Part shown: piece by piece, positions 62,760 through 64,000 of the stretch | Layout of the letters: each line of letters begins with the position of its first letter | Position numbering within the stretch: position 1 is the first letter of the stretch | Source: Alkalihalobacillus sp. YIM B00296 | GTDB taxonomy: Bacteria; Bacillota; Bacilli; Bacillales; Fictibacillaceae | DNA length: 64,000 nucleotides | Assembly (NCBI RefSeq): GCF_020179385.1 | Contig: NZ_JAIBLJ010000003.1 | Coordinates: forward strand, 85,098 to 149,097 | Direction: 5' to 3' | Notes under the pieces: generated by a model | Seen by the model: only the letters and a program-made list of their open reading frames with translations | Database searches by the model: none | What the model was told of the DNA's origin: nothing | Translations under genes and position numbers: made by a program

Positions 62760-62931
62760 CGTTATCAATCGTGAACTATCTGTCGGGGATATTCGTATCA
62801 TGGGTATTTCGACTTCTTCACTGCTTTTGGTCGGTGATAGCGATGTGATCAATTGTCAATCCATGTTCGACACACCTCCAGAATCGTTGATCATCGGTAC
62901 CCCTCTCGTACCATTGGGAACGGAATCCTGA
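62749..62931 (+). CDS. gerPD: spore germination protein GerPD
   Basis: A 60-aa protein, MELNVINRELSVGDIRIMGISTSSLLLVGDSD, the standard GerPD pattern, ending in a Pro-rich tail. GGGAGG lies 8 bases before the ATG, in the end of gerPC. Confidence 0.88.
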   Translation: MELNVINRELSVGDIRIMGISTSSLLLVGDSDVINCQSMFDTPPESLIIGTPLVPLGTES

Positions 62932-62932
62932 A

Positions 62933-63304
62933 ATGGATCGTATTTCTGTTGTTCAATCTATCGATATCGTGTCTGTCACCTCCTCATCCATCGTTCAAGC
63001 AGGTGACACGAATATCCTGACCCCGGTTTCTAAAGCATTAGCGGTACAAAGGCAAGAATCGACATATGACATTAATGAGCATCGACTTGATATGTATCCG
63101 ATTTTTTCAATACCTTTTCCGCCTCTATCCTATGAATGCATTCCCGTAAAAACCGTACAAGAGGTACCTGCCATCCAGGTCAATTCGATCAACATCATAG
63201 GGGTTGCGGCGTCTTCTGCCGTCCGAATCGGAAAAACGGATTTCATCTCCAGCGAAACCCGTGTTAAACACATTCGCCATTTCACTGTCAATCCTTATGA
63301 ATAG
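62933..63304 (+). CDS. gerPE: spore germination protein GerPE
   Basis: A 123-aa protein with two copies of the GerP-type motif: VSVTSSSIVQAGDT near the N-terminus and IIGVAASSAVRIGKTD near the C-terminus. It begins 1 base after gerPD. The ribosome site is weak, so translation is likely coupled to gerPD. Confidence 0.87.
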   Translation: MDRISVVQSIDIVSVTSSSIVQAGDTNILTPVSKALAVQRQESTYDINEHRLDMYPIFSIPFPPLSYECIPVKTVQEVPAIQVNSINIIGVAASSAVRIGKTDFISSETRVKHIRHFTVNPYE

Positions 63305-63314
63305 GAGGATGATT

Positions 63315-63536
63315 ATGAATGTGTATGTCAATCAGACGATTACAATCCAGACCTTGCGTATAGAAGGATTATCAAATTCATCTGTCCTCCAAATCGGTAC
63401 GAGTGGAGTCATAAAACCTATATCATATGCCGCCAATACAGGCGGATTCACTGAACCTGCCCCTGCAATGATACAACCATTCGGGGGTGTGGTAGAACTA
63501 CCTACTGCTGGTCCGTTGGTTCCATTGGCGCCATAA
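63315..63536 (+). CDS. gerPB: spore germination protein GerPB (displaced to the end of the cluster)
   Basis: A 73-aa protein MNVYVNQTITIQTLRIEGLSNSSVLQIG, with ANTGGFTEPAPA and a Pro-rich end (GPLVPLAP), the GerPB pattern. AGGAGG precedes the ATG at 63315. In Bacillus the order is gerPABCDEF; here B follows E, and a GerPF-like gene is divergent at the other end. Confidence 0.82.
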   Translation: MNVYVNQTITIQTLRIEGLSNSSVLQIGTSGVIKPISYAANTGGFTEPAPAMIQPFGGVVELPTAGPLVPLAP

Positions 63537-63568
63537 GGATGATCGAGTAGAAATTGTGAGGAGATTTT

Positions 63569-63997
63569 ATGGATTCATGGTCAAAAATGATGGATTGGAA
63601 GCAAATGGCTGATAAGTACTTCAATGAAAATTTCTTTCCCAATCAACAAGAAAATGCAAAGCCAGGTCCTCAAATGAACATCTATGAGTCAGAGAATGAA
63701 CTTTTATGTTTGATTTCACTTCCGGGCCTGAAAAATATTGATGATGTGGAGGTGTATGTATATAAGAGTTCAATCAAGCTAATCGGAAATACCACGATCC
63801 ACGCACATGGCATGTCCCTTAAGAAAAATGAGATTTTTCAAGGAAGATTCGAGCGCGAAGTGACTTTGCCCTACTCAGTCCGTGAAGACCCCATTGAGGC
63901 GTATTATCAAAAAGGAATCCTCTATATAAGGCTGTATCGTCTATTGACGGATGATCGCTCGAAGAAGAAAGTCGAGATTAAATTTCACCCAGATTAA
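63569..63997 (+). CDS. Hsp20/alpha-crystallin-like spore protein
   Basis: A 142-aa protein with an N-terminal helix and an alpha-crystallin domain (MNIYESENELLCLISLPGL ... FEREVTLPYSVREDPIEAYYQKGILYIRL). Strong GAGGAG before the ATG. It is 33 bases from gerPB and probably in the same operon. GerT/CotM-type coat protein is the likely role, by context. Confidence 0.78.
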   Translation: MDSWSKMMDWKQMADKYFNENFFPNQQENAKPGPQMNIYESENELLCLISLPGLKNIDDVEVYVYKSSIKLIGNTTIHAHGMSLKKNEIFQGRFEREVTLPYSVREDPIEAYYQKGILYIRLYRLLTDDRSKKKVEIKFHPD

Positions 63998-64000
63998 AGG

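Overview
The window looks like a chromosomal segment of a spore-forming, aerobic, low-to-moderate GC Firmicute of the Bacillaceae type. The reasons are the spore genes (a gerP cluster, a YjcZ-like protein, sporulenol synthase), a tryptophan operon with TRAP-type (G/U)AG-repeat leaders, Zur- and FapR-like operators of Bacillus type, strong AGGAGG ribosome sites with frequent TTG/GTG starts, and an ABC-F protein that closely resembles Bacillus YkpA. I see no rRNA, tRNA, prophage, IS element or CRISPR array.

Layout. 1-5.1 kb (minus): a cobalamin/cobinamide uptake and salvage operon (btuF, btuC, btuD-cbiZ fusion, cbiB, cobD), headed by a promoter, a cobalamin riboswitch and a terminator. 5.7-11.4 kb (minus): a PCYCGC lipoprotein, then a five-gene nickel/oligopeptide-type ABC importer preceded by two Zur-like boxes. 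11.7-13.8 kb (minus): a frameshifted beta-lactamase-family gene and fabH with a FapR-like operator. 14-17.6 kb: sporulenol synthase, with a divergent DUF2515-like gene and a small membrane protein. 17.7-21.2 kb: a Rieske protein with a large unknown domain, a YjcZ-like protein, a thioredoxin/TPR gene with an in-frame TGA at its redox site, and an unknown small protein. 21.6-25.0 kb (minus): fixABCX (electron-transfer flavoprotein to quinone). 25.2-27.4 kb (plus): a 19-codon ORF, a DUF4212 subunit and a sodium:solute symporter. 28-33 kb: a ZagA-like CobW GTPase with Zur boxes and assorted small genes (DUF2512, NRDE, GNAT, sodC, alkyltransferase-like).

33.3-40.4 kb (minus): the trp operon in the unusual order trpD-C-F-B-A-EG. 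The anthranilate synthase is a fused TrpE-TrpG, moved from the front to the end of the operon. The operon starts with a sigma-A promoter, a TRAP-binding leader and an intrinsic terminator. A second 5-nt-phased (G/T)AG array, overlapping two mutually exclusive hairpins, lies directly upstream of trpEG and looks like a separate TRAP-controlled translation switch. I regard this as the most interesting system in the window.

40.5-49.3 kb: a DUF3817 protein, an MFS transporter, mhqO-mhqD and an OsmC protein (quinone/electrophile/peroxide stress), an Nmad3-like protein, a GNAT protein, an acyl-CoA dehydrogenase and an AGCS amino-acid symporter. 49.7-57.6 kb: a secreted beta-propeller protein, a decayed proC-like gene, a bacterial PH-domain protein, a DUF3307/SatD pair with a palindromic operator, and an ABC-F ATPase. 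58.1-64 kb: small unknown genes, a subtilisin-like protease, a membrane protein and a spore-coat/germination cluster (gerPA, gerPC, gerPD, gerPE and gerPB, plus a divergent gerPF-like gene). That cluster is flanked by two Hsp20-type proteins.

A family of about 120-bp imperfect palindromes occurs at 5.3, 13.8 and 57.6 kb, with a shortened terminator-like copy at 47.8 kb. Several genes carry single lesions (beta-lactamase frameshift, proC-like nonsense plus frameshift, thioredoxin TGA), so either mild gene decay or sequence error is present.
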